A stretch of DNA of 49,988 bases from contig NZ_MCIA01000005.1 of assembly GCF_003609635.1 (NCBI RefSeq), forward strand, positions 1-49,988, written 5' to 3'. Positions within the stretch are counted from its first letter, which is position 1. Each line of letters opens with the position of its first letter. Under the pieces are notes generated by a model. It had not been told where the DNA came from. It saw nothing but the letters and a program-made list of their open reading frames with translations, and ran no database searches. Position numbers and translations under genes: made by a program. Below, in pieces: positions 18,808 through 26,692 of the stretch. Source of the stretch: Lacrimispora algidixylanolytica (lineage in GTDB: Bacteria > Bacillota > Clostridia > Lachnospirales > Lachnospiraceae).

Positions 18808-19290
18808 ATGAGGGAAAAGATATTGGCGATTATTGAAAAAAACAGCAGGATTGATTTAAAAGATCTTGCCGTACTCTTAGGAGAAAGCGAAACCGCCATT
18901 GCCAATGAAATCGCTGAAATGGAAAAAGAGCATATCATCTGTGGATACCATACTTTAATTAATTGGGACAACACCAGCGATGAGAAAGTAGTCGCTTTGA
19001 TCGAGGTAAAGGTAACACCTCAAAGAGGTATGGGGTTTGATAAAATTGCAGAACGAATTTATCAGTACAATGAAGTGAACGCCGTATACCTGATGTCTGG
19101 TTCTTTTGATTTTACCGTATTTATTGAGGGGAAAACCATGAGACAAGTGGCTCAGTTCGTATCAGAAAAGCTATCTCCAATGGAATCCGTACTCAGCACA
19201 GCCACTCATTTTGTCCTTAAGAAATACAAGGACCACGGAACTGTCCTTGCAGAAGAGACACCGGATGAAAGGATGTTGATTACACCGTGA
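18808..19290 (+). CDS. Lrp/AsnC-family transcriptional regulator
   Basis: A winged helix-turn-helix covers residues 1-55 (ILAIIEKNSRIDLKDLAVLLGES) and the RAM/AsnC effector domain covers 62-145 (VVALIEVKVTP, YLMSGSFDFTVFIEG). Such regulators bind amino acids and form octamers. ATG 18808 has GGAGGT seven bases upstream, so the earlier ATG 18787 and ATG 18802 are rejected. The stop overlaps the aminotransferase GTG by 4 bp, a tight pair that suggests the regulator answers to the amino acid or 2-oxo acid handled by that enzyme. Confidence 0.9.
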   Translation: MREKILAIIEKNSRIDLKDLAVLLGESETAIANEIAEMEKEHIICGYHTLINWDNTSDEKVVALIEVKVTPQRGMGFDKIAERIYQYNEVNAVYLMSGSFDFTVFIEGKTMRQVAQFVSEKLSPMESVLSTATHFVLKKYKDHGTVLAEETPDERMLITP

Positions 19291-20456
19291 GAAATCCATT
19301 ATCAGACCGTATCGTAGAGATTCCCTCTTCTGGAATCCGAAAATTCTTTGATATCGTCAGTGAGATGAAGGACGCCATATCCTTAGGAGTAGGTGAACCT
19401 GATTTTGATACACCATGGCATATCAGAGAGGAAGGTATTTATTCCCTTGAAAAAGGACGTACCTTCTATACTTCCAATGCTGGACTTAAGGAATTAAAAG
19501 TTGAGATTTCCAGCTATTTAAGCAGACGTTTTGAAGTCACTTACGATCCAGAGCACGAGGTTATCGTTACCGTAGGCGGGAGCGAGGCCATTGATATCGC
19601 TCTTCGTGCCATGTTAAATCCTGGGGACGAAGTGTTAATTCCTCAGCCCAGCTATGTCTCCTATGTGCCCTGTACCATCCTTGCAAATGGAGTGCCAGTG
19701 ACCATAGAGCTAGAGGAAAAGGACCAGTTTAAGTTAACGAAAGAAAAACTACTGGAAAAGATAACAGAAAAGACTAAGGTGCTCATACTTCCCTTTCCCA
19801 ATAACCCCACAGGTGCGGTTATGACGGCAGAGGAATTAAAAGATATCGCTGAGGTTGTGATTGAAAAGGACTTATTCGTCATTTCCGATGAGATTTATGC
19901 AGAGCTAACCTATGGGGGAGATCATACCACCATCGCCTCATTCCCTGGAATGAGGGACCGAACCGTACTTATTAATGGATTTTCCAAATCCTATGCGATG
20001 ACTGGATGGCGCCTTGGTTATGCCGCGGCTCCTAGAATCATTTTAGAGCAAATGCTAAAGATTCATCAGTTTGCCATCATGTGTGCTCCAACTGCCAGCC
20101 AATATGCAGCAGTGGCTGCCCTTCGAGATGGAGATAAGGATGTTCAGGTAATGAGAGAATCCTACGACCAGAGAAGACGTTATCTGGTCCATGCATTCAA
20201 AGAGATGGGCTTAGAATGTTTTGAGCCTCATGGCGCTTTTTATTTATTCCCCAGCATCAAGCGGTTTGGCATGACTTCAGATGAGTTTGCCACCAGACTT
20301 TTGCGGGAAGAAAAAGTTGCGGTCGTTCCTGGCACTGCATTCGGTGACTGCGGAGAAGGGTTTCTTCGTATTTCCTATGCATACTCCTTAAAGAACTTAA
20401 AGGAGGCATTAAGCCGAATGGACCGCTTTGTAAAGAATCTTGATAGGAAGGCATAA
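19287..20456 (+). CDS. PLP-dependent aminotransferase, class I/II
   Basis: A 389-residue fold-type I aminotransferase, starting at GTG 19287 in a GTGA overlap with the regulator gene. Visible motifs: LGVGEPDFDTP at the N-terminus, TVGGSEAIDIALRAML, PFPNNPTGA with the Asn that holds the cofactor, SDEIYAELTY with the Asp, and the Schiff-base lysine in GFSKSYAMTGWRLGY. FLRISYAYS near the end carries the carboxylate-binding Arg. Members of this group act on aromatic, aspartate or alanine-type substrates; the exact substrate is not decided. Confidence 0.92.
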   Translation: MRNPLSDRIVEIPSSGIRKFFDIVSEMKDAISLGVGEPDFDTPWHIREEGIYSLEKGRTFYTSNAGLKELKVEISSYLSRRFEVTYDPEHEVIVTVGGSEAIDIALRAMLNPGDEVLIPQPSYVSYVPCTILANGVPVTIELEEKDQFKLTKEKLLEKITEKTKVLILPFPNNPTGAVMTAEELKDIAEVVIEKDLFVISDEIYAELTYGGDHTTIASFPGMRDRTVLINGFSKSYAMTGWRLGYAAAPRIILEQMLKIHQFAIMCAPTASQYAAVAALRDGDKDVQVMRESYDQRRRYLVHAFKEMGLECFEPHGAFYLFPSIKRFGMTSDEFATRLLREEKVAVVPGTAFGDCGEGFLRISYAYSLKNLKEALSRMDRFVKNLDRKA

Positions 20457-20460
20457 CATA

Positions 20461-20958
20461 ATGAATATTGTATTATTAGAGCCAGAGATGCCAGCAAATA
20501 CTGGCAATATCGGGCGGACCTGTGTTGCAACAGACACAAAGCTTCACTTAATCGAGCCGTTGGGATTTCGACTCAATGACAAGTTGATTAAGCGTGCAGG
20601 ACTGGATTACTGGGATAAGTTAGATATAACCGTATACAGTGATTTTCAGGATTTCCTGGATAAAAATCCTGGTGCGAAGATATATATGGCAACCACAAAG
20701 GGACTTCATGTTTATTCTGATGTAGCCTACGAACCCAACGACTATTTGATGTTTGGAAAGGAAAGCGCCGGAATTCCGGAGGAAATCCTTTTAGACAATC
20801 AAGACCGTTGTATCAGAATTCCCATGTGGGGAGACGTTCGTTCCTTAAACCTTTCCAATTCCGTTTCCATCGTGCTTTATGAGGCATTAAAACAGAATGG
20901 GTTTGAACATATGACCATGCAGGGAGAGCTTCACACACTGCATTGGGAAGAATCATAA
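20461..20958 (+). CDS. trmL: tRNA (cytidine/uridine-34-2'-O)-methyltransferase
   Basis: A SPOUT-class methyltransferase that acts on the wobble base of tRNA-Leu. Motifs: IVLLEPEMPANTGNIGRTC at the N-terminus, LMFGKESAGIPEEIL and IPMWGDVRSLNLSNSVSIVLYEAL, which form the trefoil-knot AdoMet site. The length of 165 aa is typical. ATG 20461 is preceded by AGGAAGG in the end of the aminotransferase gene; the in-frame ATT/ATG at 20440 is less likely. A strong terminator follows, closing the long plus-strand run. Confidence 0.94.
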   Translation: MNIVLLEPEMPANTGNIGRTCVATDTKLHLIEPLGFRLNDKLIKRAGLDYWDKLDITVYSDFQDFLDKNPGAKIYMATTKGLHVYSDVAYEPNDYLMFGKESAGIPEEILLDNQDRCIRIPMWGDVRSLNLSNSVSIVLYEALKQNGFEHMTMQGELHTLHWEES

Positions 20959-20976
20959 GAACTTGATCGTAATTAG

Positions 20977-21031
20977 AATGCGTTTTTTACTGAGTTAGCG
21001 CTTTGCGCCAGTCAGTAAAGAGCGCATTTTT
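20977..21031 (+). terminator. Rho-independent terminator after trmL
   Basis: A long stem: AATGCG (20977-20982) with CGCATT (21023-21028), TTTACTGA (20986-20993) with TCAGTAAA (21012-21019), and GCGC (20998-21001) with GCGC (21005-21008). Ts follow the stem. Confidence 0.85.
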
Positions 21032-21140
21032 ATTTGATAGGAAAGTTCTACGAACTCCCCTATCAAATAAAAAGCACGACCTGCAGGATGCACATGACGC
21101 TTAAGAGGAAGATGTCACTAAAGTGACAGCGCGTCAGCGC
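21031..21140. repeat. Cluster of palindromes downstream of the trmL terminator
   Basis: TATTTGATAGG (21031-21041) is perfectly repeated in inverse as CCTATCAAATA (21059-21069), with an inner AGTTC/GAACT (21044-21048/21052-21056). A second nested structure follows: TGACGC (about 21095-21100) with GCGTCA (21131-21136), enclosing GTCAC/GTGAC (21114-21126). No reading frame occupies this stretch. The role is unknown. Confidence 0.5.
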
Positions 21141-21208
21141 CAGAGTCTGATAAGTCAAACTCTTTCTTTTGCTCAAAAGGTTTATACCACTAACCCAGTT
21201 CCAGCTCC

Positions 21209-21220
21209 TTGTATATACAA
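21209..21220. promoter_or_regulatory. Distal operator TTGTATATACAA (AraR/GntR type)
   Basis: A perfect 12-bp palindrome TTGTATATACAA, repeated identically at 21417-21428. It resembles the TTGTNNNTACAA core bound by B. subtilis AraR. The likely binding protein is the GntR/LacI hybrid regulator encoded at 25451-26548. Confidence 0.65.
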
Positions 21221-21416
21221 CTTTATGATTCTAGAAAAAGTAATTGGTACAGACAGTATCATGGCATAGCCAAAAAAAATCTGGAAAAAAACATACAAAT
21301 CCAACAAAGTAATTTGGAACGACCAGGTATAAATGAAAATTTGGAATCATAATATAACGTGGGTAGAGACAAGAAGCGTGAAATCCATTGGGTAGCAATT
21401 TTACGAAGAACGTAAA

Positions 21417-21428
21417 TTGTATATACAA
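21417..21428. promoter_or_regulatory. Proximal operator TTGTATATACAA (AraR/GntR type)
   Basis: A second identical copy of the 12-bp palindrome, ending 26 bp before the chvE start and just upstream of its ribosome site. The centre-to-centre distance to the distal copy is 208 bp, close to 20 helical turns, which would suit a repression loop. Confidence 0.7.
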
Positions 21429-21454
21429 AAAAGTCATAGGAGGGGTACATCGTT

Positions 21455-22633
21455 ATGAAACGAAGGATTTTAAGTGTAATTATGGGGGCTATGCTGGTAG
21501 TATCTACGTTGTCAGGCTGCGGAGGATCGAAAGCAGCAGCAACAACAGCAGCAGGCAAAGAGGAAACAACCACGGTTGCAAAGTCAGAAGATGCTACACA
21601 AAAAGCAGTCACAGAGGCAACAAAATCAGCAGAAAAAGGAGGAAAGGTTGGTGTCGCCATGCCAACTCAATCCTCAGAGCGCTGGATCAATGACGGTGCA
21701 AACATGAAAAAGCAGCTTGAGGCCCTTGGTTACGAAGTAGATCTGCAGTACGCAGAAGACGATGTGCAGATGCAGGTTTCCCAGATTGAAAATATGATCG
21801 CTTCCGGTGTGAAATGTCTGGTAATCGCCTCCATTGACTCCTCAGCTCTTGTAAACGTAGAAGAGCAGGCGAAAAAAGCAGGAATTCCCATTGTTGCCTA
21901 TGACCGTCTCCTCATGGATACAGATGCAGTTTCTTATTATGCAACCTTTGATAACAAAGGAGTTGGAACTGCAATTGGTGAATACATAAAAGAAACAAAG
22001 CAGCTTGATAAAGCAAAAGCAGATGGAAAGTCCTATACCATAGAATTCTTCATGGGATCTCCCGATGATAATAACGCTTTGTTCCTCTATAACGGATTGA
22101 TGGAGGTATTAAAGCCATACTTAGATGACGGCACGCTAAAGTGTGAATCTGGCCGTACTTCCTTTGAAGACACCTGCATTCTTCGCTGGTCCCAGGAAAC
22201 AGCCCAGCAAAACTGCGAAAACTACTTAACTGGTTTTTATGCAGACAAGAAACTGGATATCGCAGCAACCGCCTTTGATGGCTTTGCCTATGGTTGCAAG
22301 GCAGCCCTTGAGGGAGCTGGTTATAAGGTAGGAGTTGACTGGCCACTGGTTACTGGTCAGGATGCAGAGCTTATGGCAACAAAAAATATTATTTCGGGAT
22401 TTCAGACCATGTCCATTTATAAAGACACAAGACTTTTGGCAGAAAAATGCGTAAAGATGGTTCAGGCAGTGTTAGAAGGCGCAGAACCAGAGATCAACGA
22501 CACCAAGCAGTATAACAACGGAAAAGTCGTCGTACCTTCTTATCTTTGCACACCGGTAGCGGTTGATAAGGATAATTATAAGAAGATTATCGTAGACGGC
22601 GGCTATTACACCGAAGATCAGTTGTCCAAATAA
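21455..22633 (+). CDS. chvE: Monosaccharide ABC transporter substrate-binding lipoprotein (ChvE-like)
   Basis: The lipoprotein signal ends in LSGC (about residue 22). An Ala/Thr/Lys-rich linker follows, and then a periplasmic-binding fold of the ribose/xylose/ChvE class: KVGVAMPTQSSERWINDG, VIASIDSSALVNVEEQAKKAGIPIVAYDRL, FFMGSPDDNNA, ATAFDGFAYGCKAALEGAGY, VTGQDAELMATKNIISG. It captures sugars outside the cell and delivers them to the permease encoded downstream. AGGAGGGG precedes the ATG. The gene is preceded by two AraR-like operators and followed by a stem-loop that probably lowers expression of the next genes. The sugar is not certain; arabinose is suggested by the regulator. Confidence 0.9.
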   Translation: MKRRILSVIMGAMLVVSTLSGCGGSKAAATTAAGKEETTTVAKSEDATQKAVTEATKSAEKGGKVGVAMPTQSSERWINDGANMKKQLEALGYEVDLQYAEDDVQMQVSQIENMIASGVKCLVIASIDSSALVNVEEQAKKAGIPIVAYDRLLMDTDAVSYYATFDNKGVGTAIGEYIKETKQLDKAKADGKSYTIEFFMGSPDDNNALFLYNGLMEVLKPYLDDGTLKCESGRTSFEDTCILRWSQETAQQNCENYLTGFYADKKLDIAATAFDGFAYGCKAALEGAGYKVGVDWPLVTGQDAELMATKNIISGFQTMSIYKDTRLLAEKCVKMVQAVLEGAEPEINDTKQYNNGKVVVPSYLCTPVAVDKDNYKKIIVDGGYYTEDQLSK

Positions 22634-22646
22634 CAAGTATGAAAGA

Positions 22647-22680
22647 ACAGGCGGCAGCGGGAGAGCGGCCGCCTGTTTTT
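22647..22680 (+). terminator. Intra-operon terminator/attenuator between chvE and mmsA
   Basis: ACAGGCGGC (22647-22655) pairs with GCCGCCTGT (22668-22676), 9 bp and GC-rich, followed by five Ts. It lies 13 bp after the binding-protein gene and would pass only part of the transcripts on to the ATPase and permease genes, or protect the chvE mRNA 3' end. Confidence 0.75.
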
Positions 22681-22712
22681 GTATCAGGCATGAAGGAAAA
22701 GGAGCTGGGAAG

Positions 22713-24260
22713 ATGTCCGATTATATATTGGAGATGAATCACATCACCAAAGAATTTTATGGAGTGAAAGCCCTAGATGACGTAAACATAAGGGTGAAAC
22801 GAGGAGAAATCCATGCCCTGTGCGGAGAAAATGGAGCAGGAAAATCCACACTCATGAATGTACTCTCGGGAGTCTATTCCTACGGCTCCTACAGCGGAGA
22901 TGTCGTATACAATGAAAATGTATGCCAGTTTCACACCATCAAGCAGAGTGAGGCAAAGGGAATCGTTATCATTCATCAGGAACTGGCCCTAAGTCCATTT
23001 CTTTCTATAGCAGAAAATGTTTTTTTGGGAAACGAGCAAAGGAAAATAAGAGGAGTGGTGGACTGGACAAAGACTCATAAAAAGGCGCAGGAAATGTTAA
23101 AAAAGGTGGGCCTTGAGAATGAAAACCTAAATGATCCTGTAAATACCCTAGGGGTAGGTAAACAGCAGTTGATCGAAATCGCAAGAGCCATGGCAAAGCA
23201 GGTGGAACTTTTGATTCTAGATGAGCCAACCGCGGCCCTTAACGATGAGGAGAGCAAACGCCTTTTATCCATTATGCAGGAGCTAAAAAAGCAGGGCATC
23301 ACTTGTATCATGATTTCCCATAAGCTAAATGAAATCAGTGCAGTTGCCGACTCCATTACAGTCATTCGGGATGGAAAAACCATAGAGACCCTGGTAAAGG
23401 GAACAGACGATATCAGCGAGGACCGTATCATAAAAGGGATGGTGGGAAGAGAACTGACCAATCGTTACCCTGTGAGAACGTGTGATATCGGAGAAAAGAT
23501 ATTTGAGGTAAAAAACTGGAATGTCTTTCATTCTGACGATCCAAGCAGACAGGTAATTAAAGACGTATCCTTTCATGTAAAGGCCGGAGAAGTGGTAGGC
23601 TTTGCAGGACTGATGGGAGCCGGGCGGACGGAGCTTGCCATGAGCCTGTTTGGAAAGTCCTATGGACAGAAAATAAGCGGTTCCATCTTCATTCACGGAA
23701 AGCAGGTAATCATTAAAAATGTCCAGGATGCCATTAATAACCGGCTGGCCTATGTTTCTGAGGACCGAAAAAGCTATGGTCTCATCTTAATAGACAGCGT
23801 CAGGGGCAACATGACCCTGGCAGCACTTAAAAACTTCTTTTCCAAACGTGCGGTGGTGAATAAAAACAGTGAGATTCTTGCAGCGGAGGAATATAAGAAA
23901 CGAATTAACGTAAAAGCTTCCTCCATCAATCAGACGGTCAGTTCCCTTTCTGGTGGCAACCAGCAAAAGGTAGTTCTTGCAAAATGGATGATGACCCAGC
24001 CAGATGTACTTATCTTAGATGAGCCAACCAGAGGAATTGACATTGGTGCCAAATACGAGATCTATGGCGTAATCAATGATTTGGCAAAGGCGGGAAAAGG
24101 TATCATTGTAATTTCATCTGAACTTGAAGAGGTCATTGGAACGTGTGACCGGATTTATGTAATTAGTGAGGGCCGTATATCCGGAGAGATGACCAAAGCG
24201 GAAGTATCTCAGGAAAAGATCATGAAATGCATCATGGCAGAAAGCGGAAAGGAAGCGTAG
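22713..24260 (+). CDS. mmsA: Monosaccharide ABC transporter ATP-binding protein, two cassettes
   Basis: A 515-residue protein with two ABC domains in tandem, as in RbsA/XylG/GguA. Cassette 1 has Walker A GENGAGKST, a signature-like TLGVGKQQLIEIARA, and Walker B LLILDEPTAAL. Cassette 2 has the usual degenerate Walker A GLMGAGRTEL, signature LSGGNQQKVVLAKW and VLILDEPTRGID. It powers sugar uptake with the permease encoded 2 bp downstream. ATG 22713 follows AAAAGGAG. Expression is probably reduced relative to chvE by the hairpin at 22647. Confidence 0.93.
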   Translation: MSDYILEMNHITKEFYGVKALDDVNIRVKRGEIHALCGENGAGKSTLMNVLSGVYSYGSYSGDVVYNENVCQFHTIKQSEAKGIVIIHQELALSPFLSIAENVFLGNEQRKIRGVVDWTKTHKKAQEMLKKVGLENENLNDPVNTLGVGKQQLIEIARAMAKQVELLILDEPTAALNDEESKRLLSIMQELKKQGITCIMISHKLNEISAVADSITVIRDGKTIETLVKGTDDISEDRIIKGMVGRELTNRYPVRTCDIGEKIFEVKNWNVFHSDDPSRQVIKDVSFHVKAGEVVGFAGLMGAGRTELAMSLFGKSYGQKISGSIFIHGKQVIIKNVQDAINNRLAYVSEDRKSYGLILIDSVRGNMTLAALKNFFSKRAVVNKNSEILAAEEYKKRINVKASSINQTVSSLSGGNQQKVVLAKWMMTQPDVLILDEPTRGIDIGAKYEIYGVINDLAKAGKGIIVISSELEEVIGTCDRIYVISEGRISGEMTKAEVSQEKIMKCIMAESGKEA

Positions 24261-24262
24261 AG

Positions 24263-25429
24263 ATGGATAAAAAGAAAATAGTAAATATCAATATGAAAGA
24301 ATATGGAATGATACTGGCACTCATTGCAGTATTTCTCATCTTTTCAGTGATGACCGGTGGAAAGAACATGTCACCTGCCAACATCAATAACTTAATCATG
24401 CAAAACAGCTACATAGTCATTTTAGCAGTGGGTATGCTTTTATGCGTATTAACAGGAAACATTGACCTGGGAGTCGGTTCCATTGTTGCCGTATGTGGTG
24501 CTGTAGTAGGAATCCTCATTGTAGATTACAATGCAAGCATATGGGTTGCCATACCGGCTGCCATTTTGATTGGAACCCTTTCTGGAATGTTTGTAGGCTT
24601 CTTTGTTTCTAAGTTATCCATTCCTCCCTTTATTGTCACTCTGGCGACCATGTTAATGGCAAGGGGCCTGACCTATACTCTTTTAAAAGCTCAGACAAAG
24701 GGGCCCCTTCCAACAGAATATACGTTTATCGGAGCTGGATTTCTCCCAACCATGAAAATCAGTGTGGGAGGTGGGACCATTGATTTGATTTCCATTGGAG
24801 TCGCCCTAATTGCTTTTATTTTGATCATACTCTTTGAGATGAAGAGTATAAAAACCAAAAAGAAATATGGGTTCCCCGTCAATCCCCTGTGGCAGACTGC
24901 AATTAAGATTGGTGTTATTTTTCTCATCGTCTGGTTTTTCTTTTATAAGCTTTCCAGATATAATGGAATTCCATTTGTCCTAGTCATTATGGGAGTGTTA
25001 GTTGCCCTTTATCATTTTATCACCAGCAGGACCGTGGCAGGGCGTCAGATTTATGCGCTTGGTGGAAATGCCAAAGCAGCAAAGCTTTCTGGCATCAATA
25101 CAGATAAGGTTTATTTCTGGGTCTATACCAATATGGGAATCTTATGTGCCATTGCAGGAATCGTTCTTTCAGCCCGTAACGCCTCAGCAACCCCAAAAGC
25201 TGGGGACCAGTTCGAGCTTGATGCCATTGCTGCCTGCTACATAGGGGGCGCAGCCACCACTGGCGGTGTGGGAACTATAATCGGAGCGGTGGTAGGAGCC
25301 TTTATCATGGGTATTTTAAACAACGGAATGTCTCTCTATGGCTGGTCAACGGATATTCAGAAAATTGTAAAAGGTGCCGTACTTCTTGGTGCGGTTACGG
25401 TAGACTTATTATCGAAACGTAAAAAATAA
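24263..25429 (+). CDS. mmsB: Monosaccharide ABC transporter permease
   Basis: A 388-residue integral membrane protein of the RbsC/XylH/GguB family. It has about ten hydrophobic segments and family motifs NIDLGVGSIVAVCG (about 70-83) and LGGNAKAAKLSGIN (about 260-273), the coupling region for the ATPase, with GGAATTGGVGTIIGAVVGAFIMGILNNG near the end. ATG 24263 is 2 bp after the mmsA stop; the longer frame from 24227 overlaps mmsA and lacks a ribosome site. It forms the channel of the sugar importer. Confidence 0.93.
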   Translation: MDKKKIVNINMKEYGMILALIAVFLIFSVMTGGKNMSPANINNLIMQNSYIVILAVGMLLCVLTGNIDLGVGSIVAVCGAVVGILIVDYNASIWVAIPAAILIGTLSGMFVGFFVSKLSIPPFIVTLATMLMARGLTYTLLKAQTKGPLPTEYTFIGAGFLPTMKISVGGGTIDLISIGVALIAFILIILFEMKSIKTKKKYGFPVNPLWQTAIKIGVIFLIVWFFFYKLSRYNGIPFVLVIMGVLVALYHFITSRTVAGRQIYALGGNAKAAKLSGINTDKVYFWVYTNMGILCAIAGIVLSARNASATPKAGDQFELDAIAACYIGGAATTGGVGTIIGAVVGAFIMGILNNGMSLYGWSTDIQKIVKGAVLLGAVTVDLLSKRKK

Positions 25430-25450
25430 CCAAGGGGCAGTGATGATAAG

Positions 25451-26548
25451 ATGGGGACACAGAAACCAAAATATATGGAAGTTGCTGACTGGGTGCTATC
25501 TCAAATTGAAAATGGAACATTCCAGGAAGGGGATAGACTTCCATCGGAGCACCAACTGTGTCTCCGGTTTCAATTAAACCGGCAGACCGTACGTCATGCC
25601 ATTGAAGTATTGGAGCAAAAAAACATGCTAACCCGGATTCAGGGAAGCGGTACATATGTGGGGGCCAAAGGGCGTTCAGAACGTCTAAAACGGTATTATA
25701 ACATAGCAGTAGTCAGCACCTATGTAGACAGCTACATCTTTCCCACCGTGTTAAAAGGAATTGAGCGGACGCTCTCAAAGTCTGGATACACCATGCAGGT
25801 GGCCTTTACGGGAAACCATGTGGAGCGGGAAGGGGAGATCTTAAAAAAGATCGTGGAGAAAGGTATGATTGACGGTCTGATTGCAGAGCCAGCAAAAAGT
25901 GCCATTCCAAATCCAAATCTCCACTTCTATCAGCAGCTTAGTAAGCAAGGGATTCCCGTTTTGTTCATTAACAGCAGGTATCAGGAACTTGATATTCCTT
26001 ATGTGTCTCTTCATGATGATATGGTTGGAGAAAAGGCGGCACAGTATTTAATCCATGCAGGACATAAGAAGCTTGGCGCTTTATTCAAATGCGACGACGG
26101 CCAGGGGCTTCTGAGATATTCAGGCTTTATCCGTGCACTGGAAAAGGCCGGGCTGCAAGCAGATGCGAGAAATATCTTGTGGATGGACTCCGAAAGCCAA
26201 AAGGATATGGAGGTGTGGTCTGATTATCTGTTTCAGAGACTTCACGGCTGTACCGGACTGGTCTGTTACAATGATGAGGTAGCCTACCGTTTTTCCGCCA
26301 TCTGCAAGGAAAGAGGAATCCGAATCCCGGAAGATATATCCATTGTAGGAATTGATAATTCCGAGCTTTCCGTAATTGGGGAAGTGGCTATCACCTCATT
26401 TCCTCACCCCATGGAATCTCTGGGAAAAAAGGCGGCAAAAAATATCATAAAGCTGATAGAAAATCCATGCTTTGAAGCCAGTTACCTATTTGATTCTGAA
26501 GTGGTGGAACGAAGTTCAGTGAAAATAATGAAGCAAGATATCATATAA
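25451..26548 (+). CDS. araR: GntR/LacI hybrid transcriptional regulator (AraR-like)
   Basis: Residues 1-70 form a GntR winged helix (YMEVADWVLSQIENGTFQEGDRLPSE, LNRQTVRHAIEVLEQKNMLTRIQGSGTYV). Residues 80-360 form a LacI-type sugar-sensing fold (FPTVLKGIERTL, LLFINSRYQELDIPYVSLHDDMVGEKAAQYLIHAGHKKLG, CYNDEVAYRF, EDISIVGIDNSELS). This mixture and the length of 365 aa are those of B. subtilis AraR (about 362 aa). It follows the transporter operon directly (20 bp), and identical TTGTATATACAA palindromes lie in front of chvE, so local repression relieved by arabinose or a related sugar is the likely scheme. Confidence 0.85.
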   Translation: MGTQKPKYMEVADWVLSQIENGTFQEGDRLPSEHQLCLRFQLNRQTVRHAIEVLEQKNMLTRIQGSGTYVGAKGRSERLKRYYNIAVVSTYVDSYIFPTVLKGIERTLSKSGYTMQVAFTGNHVEREGEILKKIVEKGMIDGLIAEPAKSAIPNPNLHFYQQLSKQGIPVLFINSRYQELDIPYVSLHDDMVGEKAAQYLIHAGHKKLGALFKCDDGQGLLRYSGFIRALEKAGLQADARNILWMDSESQKDMEVWSDYLFQRLHGCTGLVCYNDEVAYRFSAICKERGIRIPEDISIVGIDNSELSVIGEVAITSFPHPMESLGKKAAKNIIKLIENPCFEASYLFDSEVVERSSVKIMKQDII

Positions 26549-26692
26549 CATCGCGTAATCCCCTGTATTTTCCATAATAATGTAGTGATTTTTACATGGC
26601 CTTTACAGGAATGTGGTAACAGTAGCTCTCTACTTCCGATATAATCAGAATTACAGAAACTGAATTTCTGGAAAGGAAAAGGAGTCCGGTAG

